Assembly: GCA_964612965.1 (NCBI GenBank) | Contig: CAZTGB010000001.1 | Coordinates: 1 to 64,000, forward strand | Origin: CAZTGB01 sp964612965 | GTDB taxonomy: Bacteria; Patescibacteriota; Microgenomatia; UBA8517 | DNA: 64,000 bases | Direction of reading: 5' to 3' | Part shown: one piece after another, positions 17,651-26,171 of the stretch | Numbering within the stretch: the first letter of the stretch is position 1 | Layout of the letters: each line of letters starts with the position of its first letter | Notes under the pieces: model-generated | Told to the model about the DNA's origin: nothing | Database searches by the model: none | The model's input: the letters and a program-made list of their open reading frames with translations, nothing else | Program-made: the position numbers and the translations under genes

Positions 17651-18682
17651 ATGAAAGCCGTAACCACTTGGGAGTATTCGATGACAACAGAGGCGCAGCG
17701 TCTAATTCAATCTGCCCATCAAATTATTGTGGGCTTCTATAAAACAAATAATTTTCTAGTCCTGTCTTATATCTCCAAATCAAATAGCACCAACATAGTT
17801 ACCTTCCCAAATCTTCCGTTTAATAAAATTTCCAGATTCTGGGAACAAGCTAAAAAGGTAGATGTTGAAAAAACAGTCTTCTCAAACAACAAAGAACTGG
17901 TAAATAGCATATCGAAACTCTTAAAAGAAAGTGACCTCCAAAAGTGTGAATTTGAAAAAACCAAGCTGCTCTGGCAAAAAGCAAAAAAGGAAGTTATTAG
18001 GGAAATATACAAAATCCTACCCACAAAATTAAATACCATTAAAAAAATAACAATCTACCCAACAGTATTTGGCACTAGTTCAAGTTTTAATTTTATTAAC
18101 AAAAAAGGAGAAATTATTATTTATTTGAGAGAAGATCAAGGAATCCATGCAATAACCGAGGCTATTATCACTTCCCTAACTAGAGTAGACATATACAAAA
18201 AACTAGAAGGACTTTGGCCAGAATCAGAGATCATTACAGATTTCCTGGTTACAGAATCCTCAATTGCTAGGATTTTACAAAAATATGAAAGTCCTGAAAA
18301 GTATACTCCAACTCTTAAGGGGGTAAGGGTTAAAGAACAGGCTAAATTATTACAAGAATCAGAAGAGTTTTATAAAAAATTAGGTATCCCATCTTTTGAA
18401 AAGCCATTCAGATACAGTGGCCTAATCCCAGAGCTTTTTGGTAAACCAGTAGCTAACTTAACAGAAACAGAGAAAAAAGTTCTACTTAGTTTAATTAGAA
18501 ACTCAAATACGGTTACTGAAATTGATGATATTGGAAGTGTTATCTTTAAATCTGAAGAGAATTTCTCTCTCTATGCAATATCTAAAACAATACAAAGACT
18601 AAGAGATAAACTGGAAACAAATGGTATATCAGGCTCCTATATTCAGACCTTAAGAGGTAAGGGGTATTTATTGAAAAATTAA
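17651..18682 (+). CDS. OmpR-type winged-helix regulator with novel N-terminal region
   Basis: A 343-aa protein. The last 75 residues form a transcription-regulatory winged helix: LTETEKKVLLSLIRN, AISKTIQRLRDKL and YIQTLRGKGYLLKN, the last being the hallmark wing of OmpR-like domains. The first 260 residues show no receiver domain or recognised sensor, so it is not a normal response regulator. Targets are unknown; the preceding envelope-glycan genes are candidates by proximity. Confidence 0.8.
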   Translation: MKAVTTWEYSMTTEAQRLIQSAHQIIVGFYKTNNFLVLSYISKSNSTNIVTFPNLPFNKISRFWEQAKKVDVEKTVFSNNKELVNSISKLLKESDLQKCEFEKTKLLWQKAKKEVIREIYKILPTKLNTIKKITIYPTVFGTSSSFNFINKKGEIIIYLREDQGIHAITEAIITSLTRVDIYKKLEGLWPESEIITDFLVTESSIARILQKYESPEKYTPTLKGVRVKEQAKLLQESEEFYKKLGIPSFEKPFRYSGLIPELFGKPVANLTETEKKVLLSLIRNSNTVTEIDDIGSVIFKSEENFSLYAISKTIQRLRDKLETNGISGSYIQTLRGKGYLLKN

Positions 18683-18906
18683 AACTCTCTCAAAGATCTT
18701 CCTTCTCTTTTATCAAGCATCCATGATAACCCTCTAGAAATTTCTTCATCGCTATATTCCTTTTCAAGTCTTTCTCTTGCTTCTTGAGCTAATTTAGGAT
18801 TCATTGGGGCGTTTGGAAAACCGCCGCCACCACCTGGCATCTCTGCTCGCATATCAAGTATTATCTGTAGATCTAAATCCGCTTGCACACTCAAAACAGT
18901 TGTCAT
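18679..18906 (-). CDS. Small hypothetical protein
   Basis: A 75-aa protein with a Gly/Pro stretch (EMPGGGGGFPNAPMNPK) and a charged helical C-terminus. No family recognised. A minus-strand TACAAT at 18914-18919 lies 7 nt before the ATG, supporting a leaderless gene. It converges with the winged-helix regulator, overlapping by 4 nt. Confidence 0.6.
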   Translation of the reverse strand: MTTVLSVQADLDLQIILDMRAEMPGGGGGFPNAPMNPKLAQEARERLEKEYSDEEISRGLSWMLDKREGRSLREF

Positions 18907-18944
18907 GTGGTAAATTGTATAGACTTTAAAAAAGATATCTTGAC

Positions 18945-19832
18945 TTAGTTTGACAATGTGGGGGTAGGAGAAGATTTTGTTGTTACTTCTTCATCAATCT
19001 TTTTAGTAAACTCATTAGATACCCATCCCACAATTCCTTCGGGTAGTCCCGGGGCTGGATCTTGAATTTGAATTTTATACCATCCAGTTTCTGTATCTTC
19101 TTCTAAAAACGGGTATTTCTCACCAGGTTTTACTTGATGAATTTCGGATCCTTTTGAACCCGGTTCTGTTCTAACTCTTAAAAATCCTGTTGGAGTATCG
19201 AGAATTTCAACAAAAGCCTTTATTTCTGTTTTTTCTCCAGCCACCTCTTCAGTTTTAACTTCTTCGCGAGCTAAATTAACAATAATTGATAATCTATAAC
19301 CCGTCATTGTTTTAACTGTTAATGTCCTTTCAGTGTAGCCAATAGCTTTTATACTTACCTGATGCTCCGCAGGAGTAATAGTTGAGATTTTATAAGGTGC
19401 AAACCCTTTAGGTGTTCCATCAATTGCGACTTGAGCGTTATCTGGGGTGGAAATTACAATAAGACTTACCCCTTTTCCCTCTTCTTTTTCAAATGAAACA
19501 ACCTCCCCTGATGACTGGTCCTCAGTTTCACCAAACTCACGCCTAACTACAGTTCTGGCTCCGGGAATAACTGATACTTTTGTCTCAAATGGTAGATAAT
19601 TTTTCTCTCCGGATTCAGGAACCAATTTAATTGAAACGTCTCCTGCTTTAAATGTCCCTTCATACGGGGTTTTGCCTACTAAATTGCCGTTAATAAACAC
19701 ACTTGAAGCGGGACTGGTACTTACTAAAATTCCTCCAGGTTTTGGTTTTAAATAGCCTACTAGAAATAATCCGGCTAGGGCAAGAAGAGCAAGTGAGATT
19801 AAAGAAATAATAACTACCCAAACTTTCTTCAT
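18945..19832 (-). CDS. Membrane-anchored protein with two PEGA domains and an SH3-like domain
   Basis: About 295 aa. An N-terminal helix (VVIISLISLALLALAGLFLV) anchors or exports it. Then come two PEGA repeats (STSPASSVFINGNLVGKTPY and STPDNAQVAIDGTPKGFAPY) and a bacterial SH3-like domain (GFLRVRTEPGSKGSEIHQV with GWYKIQI and GWVSNEF). Both domain types typically act outside the membrane, binding wall or surface polymers. The ATG at 19832 gives the natural signal-anchor start. A promoter TTGCAA-16-TATAAA precedes it. Confidence 0.85.
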   Translation of the reverse strand: MKKVWVVIISLISLALLALAGLFLVGYLKPKPGGILVSTSPASSVFINGNLVGKTPYEGTFKAGDVSIKLVPESGEKNYLPFETKVSVIPGARTVVRREFGETEDQSSGEVVSFEKEEGKGVSLIVISTPDNAQVAIDGTPKGFAPYKISTITPAEHQVSIKAIGYTERTLTVKTMTGYRLSIIVNLAREEVKTEEVAGEKTEIKAFVEILDTPTGFLRVRTEPGSKGSEIHQVKPGEKYPFLEEDTETGWYKIQIQDPAPGLPEGIVGWVSNEFTKKIDEEVTTKSSPTPTLSN

Positions 19833-19918
19833 AGTCAGGAAGTTTATACTCAATAAACTTGAGTTTGCAATAGCTAATGAAAGTTTTTGAATATATACGC
19901 TTTAGCGTTTTGCATATT

Positions 19919-19947
19919 TTGTATTAGTGGAGGCAATAAGCTAAAAT
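19919..19947 (+). promoter_or_regulatory. tRNA-Cys promoter
   Basis: TTGTAT (19919-19924), 17-bp spacer, TAAAAT (19942-19947). The predicted start near 19954 is a few bases before the mature tRNA 5' end. Confidence 0.6.
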
Positions 19948-19958
19948 ACACTAGTTAC

Positions 19959-20030
19959 GGCCGCGTGCGAGAGTGATTTATCGGGCGCTCTGCAAAAGCG
20001 TTTACATGGGTTTGATTCCCATCGCGGCCT
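19959..20030 (+). tRNA. tRNA-Cys(GCA)
   Basis: A 72-nt cloverleaf: acceptor GGCCGCG/CGCGGCC (7 perfect pairs), D-stem CGA/TCG, anticodon arm GCGCT-CTGCAAA-AGCGT with anticodon GCA, T-arm ATGGG-TTTGATT-CCCAT, and discriminator U73 as expected for Cys. CCA is not encoded. The T-loop has U instead of C at position 56 and the D-loop lacks the usual GG, reading GA. A19-U56 could replace the usual G19-C56 tertiary pair. The downstream gene starts 9 nt after the tRNA end. Confidence 0.9.
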
Positions 20031-20038
20031 CATACGAG

Positions 20039-20869
20039 ATGAAAAAAACTGCCCTAGCTATAATCTTTAGTTTAATAATCCTAGCTTCTATTGGCATTAA
20101 TCGTCTAAACGCTCAAGATTTTAATTTTGATAAAGCATATCAAGACTATATTTTCACCCAAAGTAGATATTCCGAAAGCTTTTCTGCCTACACCAAAGCC
20201 CGTGATACATATGAAAAAAATCAAACACTTACTCTTAAGGAGGATGCTAGAATTAAGACTCTTGAGATGCTTAGGATGCGCGACGAGCTTCTTAAGGTCT
20301 ATTTAACAGCTTTAAGAATAAAACTAGTTGAAGTTGGAGGCCTAACCCAGACCGAAAAAGAAACACAGTTTGAAAGGATTGATAGTGAGGTAATTTGGTA
20401 TAAAGATCACAAAGAACAGTATAAGGACACAGATCCCCTTGAAATTTTATTCAGTAAATCTAAAAATACCCAAGACCGCTACAAGCTCGATACCGAAAGA
20501 AAAATCTATGATGCACTGTTTAGTGCAAGCCTGGGAGAAGTAATCAATCTAAGACTCAAACATGAAGAGGTATATTCTGGGATCAGAAAAGAAATCGACT
20601 CAAAAGTTACCGAAGGAAAGGTAAGAATCGACCCATTTAATAGATGGTTTACTGATATTGAGGGTGTAATTGAGCAGCTTAAAGGTCAAGAAGATAAAGC
20701 TAAAAAGCAAATACTTAAGATTTATACTGAAGGTAATAACAATCCAGCTTCAGTTTTTAAAACCAGTATCGTTCCTTTTGAAACCTCAAGGACTTTACTT
20801 TCTACCTTAAATGGATTTTTAGAAGAACTTTTAACAGCTTTTAATTCGGTACTGTCAGCACAAAACTAA
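20039..20869 (+). CDS. Secreted coiled-coil protein, unknown function
   Basis: About 276 aa with a signal peptide (MKKTALAIIFSLIILASIGI, cleaved near NAQ) and a mostly helical, charged mature part. No family recognised. The ATG at 20039 lies 8 nt beyond the tRNA-Cys 3' end with no promoter between. It is therefore probably co-transcribed with the tRNA, and 3' maturation would leave an almost leaderless mRNA. Confidence 0.7.
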   Translation: MKKTALAIIFSLIILASIGINRLNAQDFNFDKAYQDYIFTQSRYSESFSAYTKARDTYEKNQTLTLKEDARIKTLEMLRMRDELLKVYLTALRIKLVEVGGLTQTEKETQFERIDSEVIWYKDHKEQYKDTDPLEILFSKSKNTQDRYKLDTERKIYDALFSASLGEVINLRLKHEEVYSGIRKEIDSKVTEGKVRIDPFNRWFTDIEGVIEQLKGQEDKAKKQILKIYTEGNNNPASVFKTSIVPFETSRTLLSTLNGFLEELLTAFNSVLSAQN

Positions 20870-20893
20870 TATAAGAAAACTTACGAGAACATT

Positions 20894-21328
20894 ATGGAAA
20901 ACCAAAATAACCAACAACCAACACCCCAAGCACCTCAAATGCCTATTGACCCTATGGTTCCCCAACCAATAGTGGCCACCCCACCCATTCCAGAAACTCC
21001 AAAACCAAAGGGTAAAATCACCAATCTAATAAAAGATATCTACATAAATGTTAAAAACAAGAAGATCTTCAAACTCATAATGATTCTTTTTGGCATAATA
21101 GTCTCTATCATAATTTTAGGTTCAATCTATTCACTGATTAGGAATACTGACAATAAACAACCTATTTTACCTAGCCCAACTCCAGCACCCACTCCCCAAA
21201 TCATTCTTACCGATGAGAGTAAAAAAAGCCAATCAATTCTTGAGGAATTAAGAAATAAAATCTTAAACTTAGATATTAATCAAAAACATTTAACCCCCCC
21301 ATCTATCGACTTTGACATTTCTTTTTAA
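20894..21328 (+). CDS. Single-pass membrane protein with Pro-rich cytoplasmic tail
   Basis: A 144-aa protein. The first 45 residues are Gln/Pro-rich (NNQQPTPQAPQMPIDPMVPQ) and a single membrane helix (FKLIMILFGIIVSIIILGSI) follows near residue 60. The short external part contains LPSPTPAPTPQ. No known family. This plan recurs in several Patescibacterial anchored proteins. Follows the coiled-coil gene by 24 nt, probably one unit. Confidence 0.65.
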   Translation: MENQNNQQPTPQAPQMPIDPMVPQPIVATPPIPETPKPKGKITNLIKDIYINVKNKKIFKLIMILFGIIVSIIILGSIYSLIRNTDNKQPILPSPTPAPTPQIILTDESKKSQSILEELRNKILNLDINQKHLTPPSIDFDISF

Positions 21329-21362
21329 AAAGTCTTCTAAAACTTGACTTTTTGGTCTTTTT
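21327..21362 (+). terminator. Intrinsic terminator after the 144-aa membrane-protein gene
   Basis: Inverted repeat AAAAAGTC (21327-21334) and GACTTTTT (21346-21353), with an 11-nt loop, followed by GGTCTTTTTT. It overlaps the stop codon of the upstream gene. Confidence 0.55.
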
Positions 21363-21373
21363 TGGGGTATCAT
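21344..21373 (+). promoter_or_regulatory. Candidate promoter of the M23 peptidase gene
   Basis: TTGACT (21344-21349), 18-bp spacer, TATCAT (21368-21373). The predicted start near 21380 falls at the base of the next hairpin. Confidence 0.4.
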
Positions 21374-21380
21374 TCACGAC

Positions 21381-21406
21381 ATCTCGCGAATTTCGCGGGA
21401 TTTTTT
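21381..21406 (+). terminator. Terminator-like hairpin with T-run in the M23 leader
   Basis: ATCTCGCGAA pairs with TTCGCGGGAT around a tiny loop, followed by TTTTT. It is a good intrinsic-terminator shape located at the predicted 5' end of the M23 transcript, so it may act as an attenuator. A second hairpin (AGCGGA/TCCGCT, 21414-21432) ends 3 nt before the ATG. Confidence 0.55.
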
Positions 21407-21435
21407 ATGTATAAGCGGAGCTAGTATCCGCTAAT

Positions 21436-22149
21436 ATGAGAAAAACAAACATAAACAAGTTTACCTCCTACGAGGTAAATCTACCTAAATATCGCCTTAT
21501 TGTGAACTTAAACATGATCAAAAGGCGAAAGAGTTCTTTGGTTGAACCCATTATCCCTACTTCCAAAATCGTGAATAAAAAGTATAGGAAGGGTTCCCTA
21601 ATGGGCAAATTCTTAAGACATATTTTTGATCACAAAAACATCAAAAAAACCTTAGCCACAAATTTTGCTATCCTCTCAGTGGCCACATCTTTAATTCCAC
21701 AAGGTATAAGTCTGGATGTTGCAGCCAGTGAGCCTGTTGCCTCACCCAGCCCAGTTATTGAAACCCAAATAATCCTTTCTACTGAAAAGGGGATTCAATT
21801 CCCAACCAGTCCTGTTAAAATCACCCAAAAATACTCATTCTTCCACCCAGGACTTGATCTTGATGGAATAACAGGTGACTCAGTTAAACCCATCAAAAAT
21901 GGAAAGGTTGTTACTGTTGAACACTCCAGATTTGCATATGGAGAATCAATCATAATCGACCATGGAAATCAGCTTTCCTCAAGATATGCTCATTTATCTA
22001 AAATTGAGGTGGAAATTGGTCAAGATGTAACCACAGACACAGAAATTGGAAAAATGGGAGCAACCGGAAGATCATTTGGAGATCATCTGCACTTAGAAGT
22101 ATATGATCATGGTAAAGCCATTAACCCTTTAAGTATTTTGCCTAGATAA
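21436..22149 (+). CDS. M23-family peptidoglycan endopeptidase
   Basis: A 237-aa LytM-type metallopeptidase that cleaves peptidoglycan cross-bridges. A basic N-terminus and one hydrophobic segment (LATNFAILSVATSLIPQG) near residue 75 export or anchor it. The catalytic domain has HPGLDLD, YAHLSK and HLHLEVYDHG (HxH), the full zinc set. Its 5' leader carries two hairpins, so translation or transcription may be controlled. Confidence 0.9.
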   Translation: MRKTNINKFTSYEVNLPKYRLIVNLNMIKRRKSSLVEPIIPTSKIVNKKYRKGSLMGKFLRHIFDHKNIKKTLATNFAILSVATSLIPQGISLDVAASEPVASPSPVIETQIILSTEKGIQFPTSPVKITQKYSFFHPGLDLDGITGDSVKPIKNGKVVTVEHSRFAYGESIIIDHGNQLSSRYAHLSKIEVEIGQDVTTDTEIGKMGATGRSFGDHLHLEVYDHGKAINPLSILPR

Positions 22150-22572
22150 TTCGGCTTTGGCTAGAGAAAGAGTTAGTTTACTTGAAGCAAGGTTCAAACA
22201 TTTCTCGGCTGCTTCTAGATTTACCCACGTAAGAATACTTTTTTGCTTCTCAATATCTACCTGATAAACTTCACCTGAATAGTCATTGATTAAAAAGGCA
22301 TGGAGCCTAATAAATCTTTTATTTAAGTTCATCTCCTCAAAAATCCCTAGACATATTACTTTTCGACATATAAGCCCCGCCTCTTCAAAAACTTCTCTAA
22401 ATACAGCCTGAGGAGGGGTCTCATCTTCCTCAATTACTCCACCCGGAACTCTATTGTGACCATAGAATCCAGATCCCTTTTTTATCCTAGTTTCTATTAG
22501 ACACTCACCGTGATTCACAACCAAAAAAATAACTCCCTCATTTTTCTCAGGAAAAATTATTCTTTCAGCCAT
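22129..22572 (-). CDS. NUDIX hydrolase
   Basis: A 147-aa Nudix-fold pyrophosphohydrolase. The Nudix box GGVIEEDETPPQAVFREVFEEAGL-type signature runs from about residue 42 to 64, with all acidic metal ligands (REVFEEAG). Substrate not predictable; nucleotide sanitising is common in this family. It converges with the M23 gene, overlapping by 21 nt. Confidence 0.9.
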   Translation of the reverse strand: MAERIIFPEKNEGVIFLVVNHGECLIETRIKKGSGFYGHNRVPGGVIEEDETPPQAVFREVFEEAGLICRKVICLGIFEEMNLNKRFIRLHAFLINDYSGEVYQVDIEKQKSILTWVNLEAAEKCLNLASSKLTLSLAKAELSRQNT

Positions 22573-22592
22573 AGCGCAAAATACTACATAAA

Positions 22593-23189
22593 TTACCTAT
22601 TTTCAAGGCTTCTCCAAAGGTACCATGAAGCTACTGTTCTATAAGGGGCCCAGTGTCTCTCTGCAAACTTAGCAGATTTTACTTTATCCCACTTCTTCCC
22701 TGTCACTTTTTCAAATCCTTTTTTAATTCCAAGATCCTCAACCGGAAAAATATCAGCCCTCCCAAGTTTAAACATCAAAAACATATCAGCGGTCCAAGGC
22801 CCTATCCCCTTAACTGCAATCAGTTCCTTTCTAACTTCGCTATCCAAAAGCTTGTCTAAAATTTTCACCTTCAATTCTCCTCTTTTTGTTTTTAAAGCCA
22901 AGTCCTTAATAGCTCGAACCTTACTCCAAGCCATTCCACAGTTCCTAATATCATCCTCTTTTAAATTTAATATTTTGTCCGGAGTCATTCTCCCCTTAAT
23001 TTTTTCTTTTAATCTATTTTCAATAACGTCAGCAACATGCCCGGAGAGCTGTTGACCAATAATATCTCCCACAAGCCCCTGAAAATAATCAATATGAAGT
23101 TTTGGAGTAATCGTACAACTTCCCCACTCTTTAACTAAAGCTCCTAAGTATTTGTCTTTAAGAAGAAATGTCTCTGCGCTTTTCCACAT
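22593..23189 (-). CDS. AlkA-like DNA-3-methyladenine glycosylase (HhH-GPD)
   Basis: A 198-aa base-excision DNA glycosylase. The helix-hairpin-helix motif AVKGIGPWTADMFLMF and the catalytic Asp in FPVEDLGIKKG define the HhH-GPD superfamily. The C-terminal WAPYRTVASWYLWRSLE is the AlkA-type ending. No Fe-S Cys motif is present, arguing against EndoIII/MutY. Starts 5 nt after the 112-aa gene's stop. Confidence 0.92.
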   Translation of the reverse strand: MWKSAETFLLKDKYLGALVKEWGSCTITPKLHIDYFQGLVGDIIGQQLSGHVADVIENRLKEKIKGRMTPDKILNLKEDDIRNCGMAWSKVRAIKDLALKTKRGELKVKILDKLLDSEVRKELIAVKGIGPWTADMFLMFKLGRADIFPVEDLGIKKGFEKVTGKKWDKVKSAKFAERHWAPYRTVASWYLWRSLENR

Positions 23190-23194
23190 ATTGT

Positions 23195-23533
23195 TTATTC
23201 TTTATTTAAAATTGTCTGTCCCAAAGGAGATTTGGTAGATACAACTTTAAAACCGGAAATTAAAATAGGATTATCAACTAAAAACACAGTTTCACCTTTA
23301 AATTCCACACAAACATTATCTCCTTTTTCTTCAATCTCAGCCAAAAGGCTTGATATAGAATCTAATTTCTGTTTTGCCAAGTCCGCCGTTCCCTGGGAAT
23401 GAAATCTATCACCAGATTGCGAAGGTGAAGCTGCAGCAGAAGCCGCAACTTCTTGAGCAGATTTCTTCGCATCATTATATATTTTGAGAGCTTTCTTGTG
23501 CTCTAAATTAACAGCAGCTAAAAAGTCTTTCAT
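23195..23533 (-). CDS. Hypothetical protein upstream of the AlkA-like gene
   Basis: A 112-aa protein with an N-terminal helix rich in Ala and Ser (DAKKSAQEVAASAAASPSQ) and a small beta-rich C-terminus (NVCVEFKGETVFLVDN). No family recognised. The 5-nt spacing suggests transcription with the glycosylase. Confidence 0.65.
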   Translation of the reverse strand: MKDFLAAVNLEHKKALKIYNDAKKSAQEVAASAAASPSQSGDRFHSQGTADLAKQKLDSISSLLAEIEEKGDNVCVEFKGETVFLVDNPILISGFKVVSTKSPLGQTILNKE

Positions 23534-23694
23534 TTTTTATTCATCAGAAGATTTTATATGAAGACTTATTTATAATCCAATTAAATCCACTTGTGTTGCT
23601 ATTGGATGTTAAAATAAACTGCAGGTGAAGCACGCTCCCTGAGCGCTTTTAAATAAGTTAGGTAGTATGAGAAATCAGAAACAACCAGCCTGCA

Positions 23695-24219
23695 TTAAAA
23701 TGGAATATCATTATCAACAGGAATTTCCTCCTCAATTACCTTCGTTTTAGGTTTGTAAATATATAGGCCATAAATTTTATCTCCAAATTGTTCCATGTTA
23801 AAAATATATTTACGATCAAATACAGATGTTGGAAAATCGGAGTGGTCATTAGTCAGTAGATACAATCCCCTATATTTCTTTAAATGGGCAGCAATAATTA
23901 AATCTGTAAGGGGTAATCCTTCCATTTTTTGTTTATATTCCTCGATCGTTGGAAGTATCAACTCATCAATCGAATAATCGAAGGGTAATACATTATCTAC
24001 AATTTGATGGAAATAGGATTCTTTCTGTCTGACAACGTCTATTGTTTTAGATCTAACAAATTCATATTTGACAAAATTTAAAGAAACCATGGCAACACTT
24101 AAATTTTTTAACTCGTTTATAAACTCCGCATACACTTCTTTATTGGCATACGAATGTATGAAGAAGTTTGTATCCAATAAGATTGTAGAATTACGTAAAT
24201 AATCGGGAAGTTGGTCCAT
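23695..24219 (-). CDS. PIN-domain protein (VapC-like nuclease)
   Basis: A 174-aa PIN-domain putative RNase. The first acidic ligand is in ILLDTNFFIHSYA, an LTDLIIAAHLKK helix supplies the middle Asp, and LLTNDHSDF gives the last. This is a toxin architecture, although some PIN proteins are housekeeping RNases. The upstream 55-aa gene overlaps its start and may be the antitoxin. Confidence 0.82.
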   Translation of the reverse strand: MDQLPDYLRNSTILLDTNFFIHSYANKEVYAEFINELKNLSVAMVSLNFVKYEFVRSKTIDVVRQKESYFHQIVDNVLPFDYSIDELILPTIEEYKQKMEGLPLTDLIIAAHLKKYRGLYLLTNDHSDFPTSVFDRKYIFNMEQFGDKIYGLYIYKPKTKVIEEEIPVDNDIPF

Positions 24220-24358
24220 ACCTTTTTTCTTCTTTACGAATAGCCTCTTCTAAATTTGTCGCAGCTTCAACAAATTTCTTGACACTAAAGGACTTCAACT
24301 TTTTAGGTCTTAATTCTGAGGCTTCAAATCGTCTGATAATCATCTTCTTTCTAGTCAT
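24191..24358 (-). CDS. Small basic partner of the PIN gene, possible antitoxin
   Basis: About 55 aa, basic and helical (FEASELRPKKLKSFSVKKFV, then ATNLEEAIRKEEKRYG). Antitoxin role is inferred from overlap with the PIN gene. The ATG at 24358 is 6 nt after a minus-strand TATACT with TGG before it (extended -10), which selects this start over the one at 24376. Confidence 0.6.
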   Translation of the reverse strand: MTRKKMIIRRFEASELRPKKLKSFSVKKFVEAATNLEEAIRKEEKRYGPTSRLFT

Positions 24359-24364
24359 AGAAAA

Positions 24365-24373
24365 AGTATACCA
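24365..24373 (-). promoter_or_regulatory. Extended -10 of the PIN module (leaderless)
   Basis: Minus-strand TGGTATACT, with TTAGTT 17 bp upstream of TATACT. The A of the ATG at 24358 is the predicted transcription start. Confidence 0.55.
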
Positions 24374-24522
24374 CACTAAAACAGATCAACTAACTTCACA
24401 TATCAAAACTATTTTTTGAATAACTATTCATAGATGGAGTAAAATTCAAACACCCAAATTCCTTATTTATTCCAACCTTAAGATGGGGATACATCAAGTT
24501 ATAATACTACAAAGATTGAAGC

Positions 24523-26148
24523 TTAGTAATCCATTCCGCCCATTCCACCAGGCATTTGAGGCATGTCTTTCTTAGGTTCTGGAATCTCAGTTACTAATCC
24601 CTCAGTAGTAATTACCATCATAGCTACACTTGCAGCATTCTGAAGCGCACTTCTTGTTACTTTTACGGGATCAATTATTCCCATTTTGGTCATTGATCCA
24701 AATTCAGAAGTCAGTGCATTGTATCCAAAGTCCGATTCTTTTGAAGCCATTACTTTTTTAAGTACCTCATCTTCATCATCTCCCGCATTTTTAGCTAACC
24801 ATTTAATGGGTTCTGAAAGGGCCTCATATACAATGTCTACCCCAACTTGCTCCTCCCCCTTCTCAACTTTTACTTTTCTCGCAGCTTCACGAGCGCGAAG
24901 TAGCGCGGTTTCCCCTCCTGGAACTATTCCTTCTTCAATTGCAGCCTTTGTAGCCCCCACAGCATCCTTTACTCTTTCTTTCTTTTCATTAAGTTCAATT
25001 TCAGTTGCTGCCCCGACATTAATAACAGCAACCCCTCCTGCAAGTTTAGCAAGTCTCTCCTGAATCTTTTCGCGATCAAAATCAGAATCTGTTTCTATTA
25101 TTTGCTTTTTAAGTGATTCAACCCGATCACCAATTGCAGATTTACTGCCCCGTCCTCCAATTATCCTGGCATTATCCTTATCTGCCCATATTTTGTCAGC
25201 TTGTCCCAAATCAGTAACCTCTATTGACTCGAAAGTCCTGCCTGTATCTTCTGAAATAACAGTTCCTCCCGTTAAAATCGCAATGTCTTCAAGTAGTTCT
25301 TTTCTCCTGTCTCCAAATCCCGGAGCTTTAATCGCAAGAACATTAAATGTTCCCCTAAGTTTATTGACTACTAGAGTAGCCAAAGCCTCTCCTTCAATCT
25401 CATCGGCAATAAGTACTAAATTCTTTGAAACTTTTACAAACTTTTCAAGGAATGGCAAAAGATCTTGAATTGAAGAAATTTTCTTGTCAGTTAGAAGTAC
25501 ATAAGCATCTTCAATTTCGGCTTCCATCTTGTCTGCATTTGTAACCATATAAGCTGACGCATACCCCCTATCAAATTCCATTCCATCTTTATATTCAATA
25601 TCAATTGTAAGTCCCTTCCCTTCCTCAACAGTAACTACTCCATCTCGTCCCACTTTATCCAAGGCTTCCGCAATCTTGGCTCCAATTTCAGTATCCCCCG
25701 CAGAAATAGTGGCAACCTGTGTAATCTCATCTCCCTTAACAGGTTTTGCCATTTTCTTAAGTTCAGCCACAACCGCCTCAACAGCCTTTTCCATTCCACG
25801 CTTCACGATCATTGGATTGGCACCCCCATCAACTTTCTTCATTCCTTTTTGCGTCATAATTTGTGCAAGAAGAGTTGAAGTTGTGGTTCCATCACCTGCA
25901 TTGTCATTAGTTTTGGAAGCAGCTTCTTTAACAAGTTGTGCCCCCATATTCTCAAATGGATCTGGTAAATCAATTTCTTTGGCAACTGATACTCCATCAT
26001 GAACAATGTTTGGAGCTCCCCATTTTTTATCTAGAGCAATATTACGTCCCTTAGGTCCCAATGTGGTTACAACTGCACGGGCAACAATATCAATACCCTT
26101 AAGTAAGGCCTCCCGTGCGTCTTTACCGAATTTTAATTGTTTTGACAT
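24523..26148 (-). CDS. groEL: Chaperonin GroEL
   Basis: A full-length 541-aa 60-kDa chaperonin forming the folding cage with GroES. Characteristic regions are TLGPKGRNIALDKKWG, NDNAGDGTTTSTLLAQ (ATP binding), GFGDRRKELLEDIAIL and the Gly-Met tail GGMGGMDY. It follows groES by 23 nt in the same operon. No truncation or unusual residue noticed. Confidence 0.98.
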   Translation of the reverse strand: MSKQLKFGKDAREALLKGIDIVARAVVTTLGPKGRNIALDKKWGAPNIVHDGVSVAKEIDLPDPFENMGAQLVKEAASKTNDNAGDGTTTSTLLAQIMTQKGMKKVDGGANPMIVKRGMEKAVEAVVAELKKMAKPVKGDEITQVATISAGDTEIGAKIAEALDKVGRDGVVTVEEGKGLTIDIEYKDGMEFDRGYASAYMVTNADKMEAEIEDAYVLLTDKKISSIQDLLPFLEKFVKVSKNLVLIADEIEGEALATLVVNKLRGTFNVLAIKAPGFGDRRKELLEDIAILTGGTVISEDTGRTFESIEVTDLGQADKIWADKDNARIIGGRGSKSAIGDRVESLKKQIIETDSDFDREKIQERLAKLAGGVAVINVGAATEIELNEKKERVKDAVGATKAAIEEGIVPGGETALLRAREAARKVKVEKGEEQVGVDIVYEALSEPIKWLAKNAGDDEDEVLKKVMASKESDFGYNALTSEFGSMTKMGIIDPVKVTRSALQNAASVAMMVITTEGLVTEIPEPKKDMPQMPGGMGGMDY

Positions 26149-26171
26149 GTTTTGTCCTAGTCTAACTTTGT

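Noticed and set aside
23625..23652. CGCTC-CCT-GAGCG hairpin as an intrinsic terminator
   Set aside because: The following T-run is short in one direction and absent in the other, so it is too weak to call.
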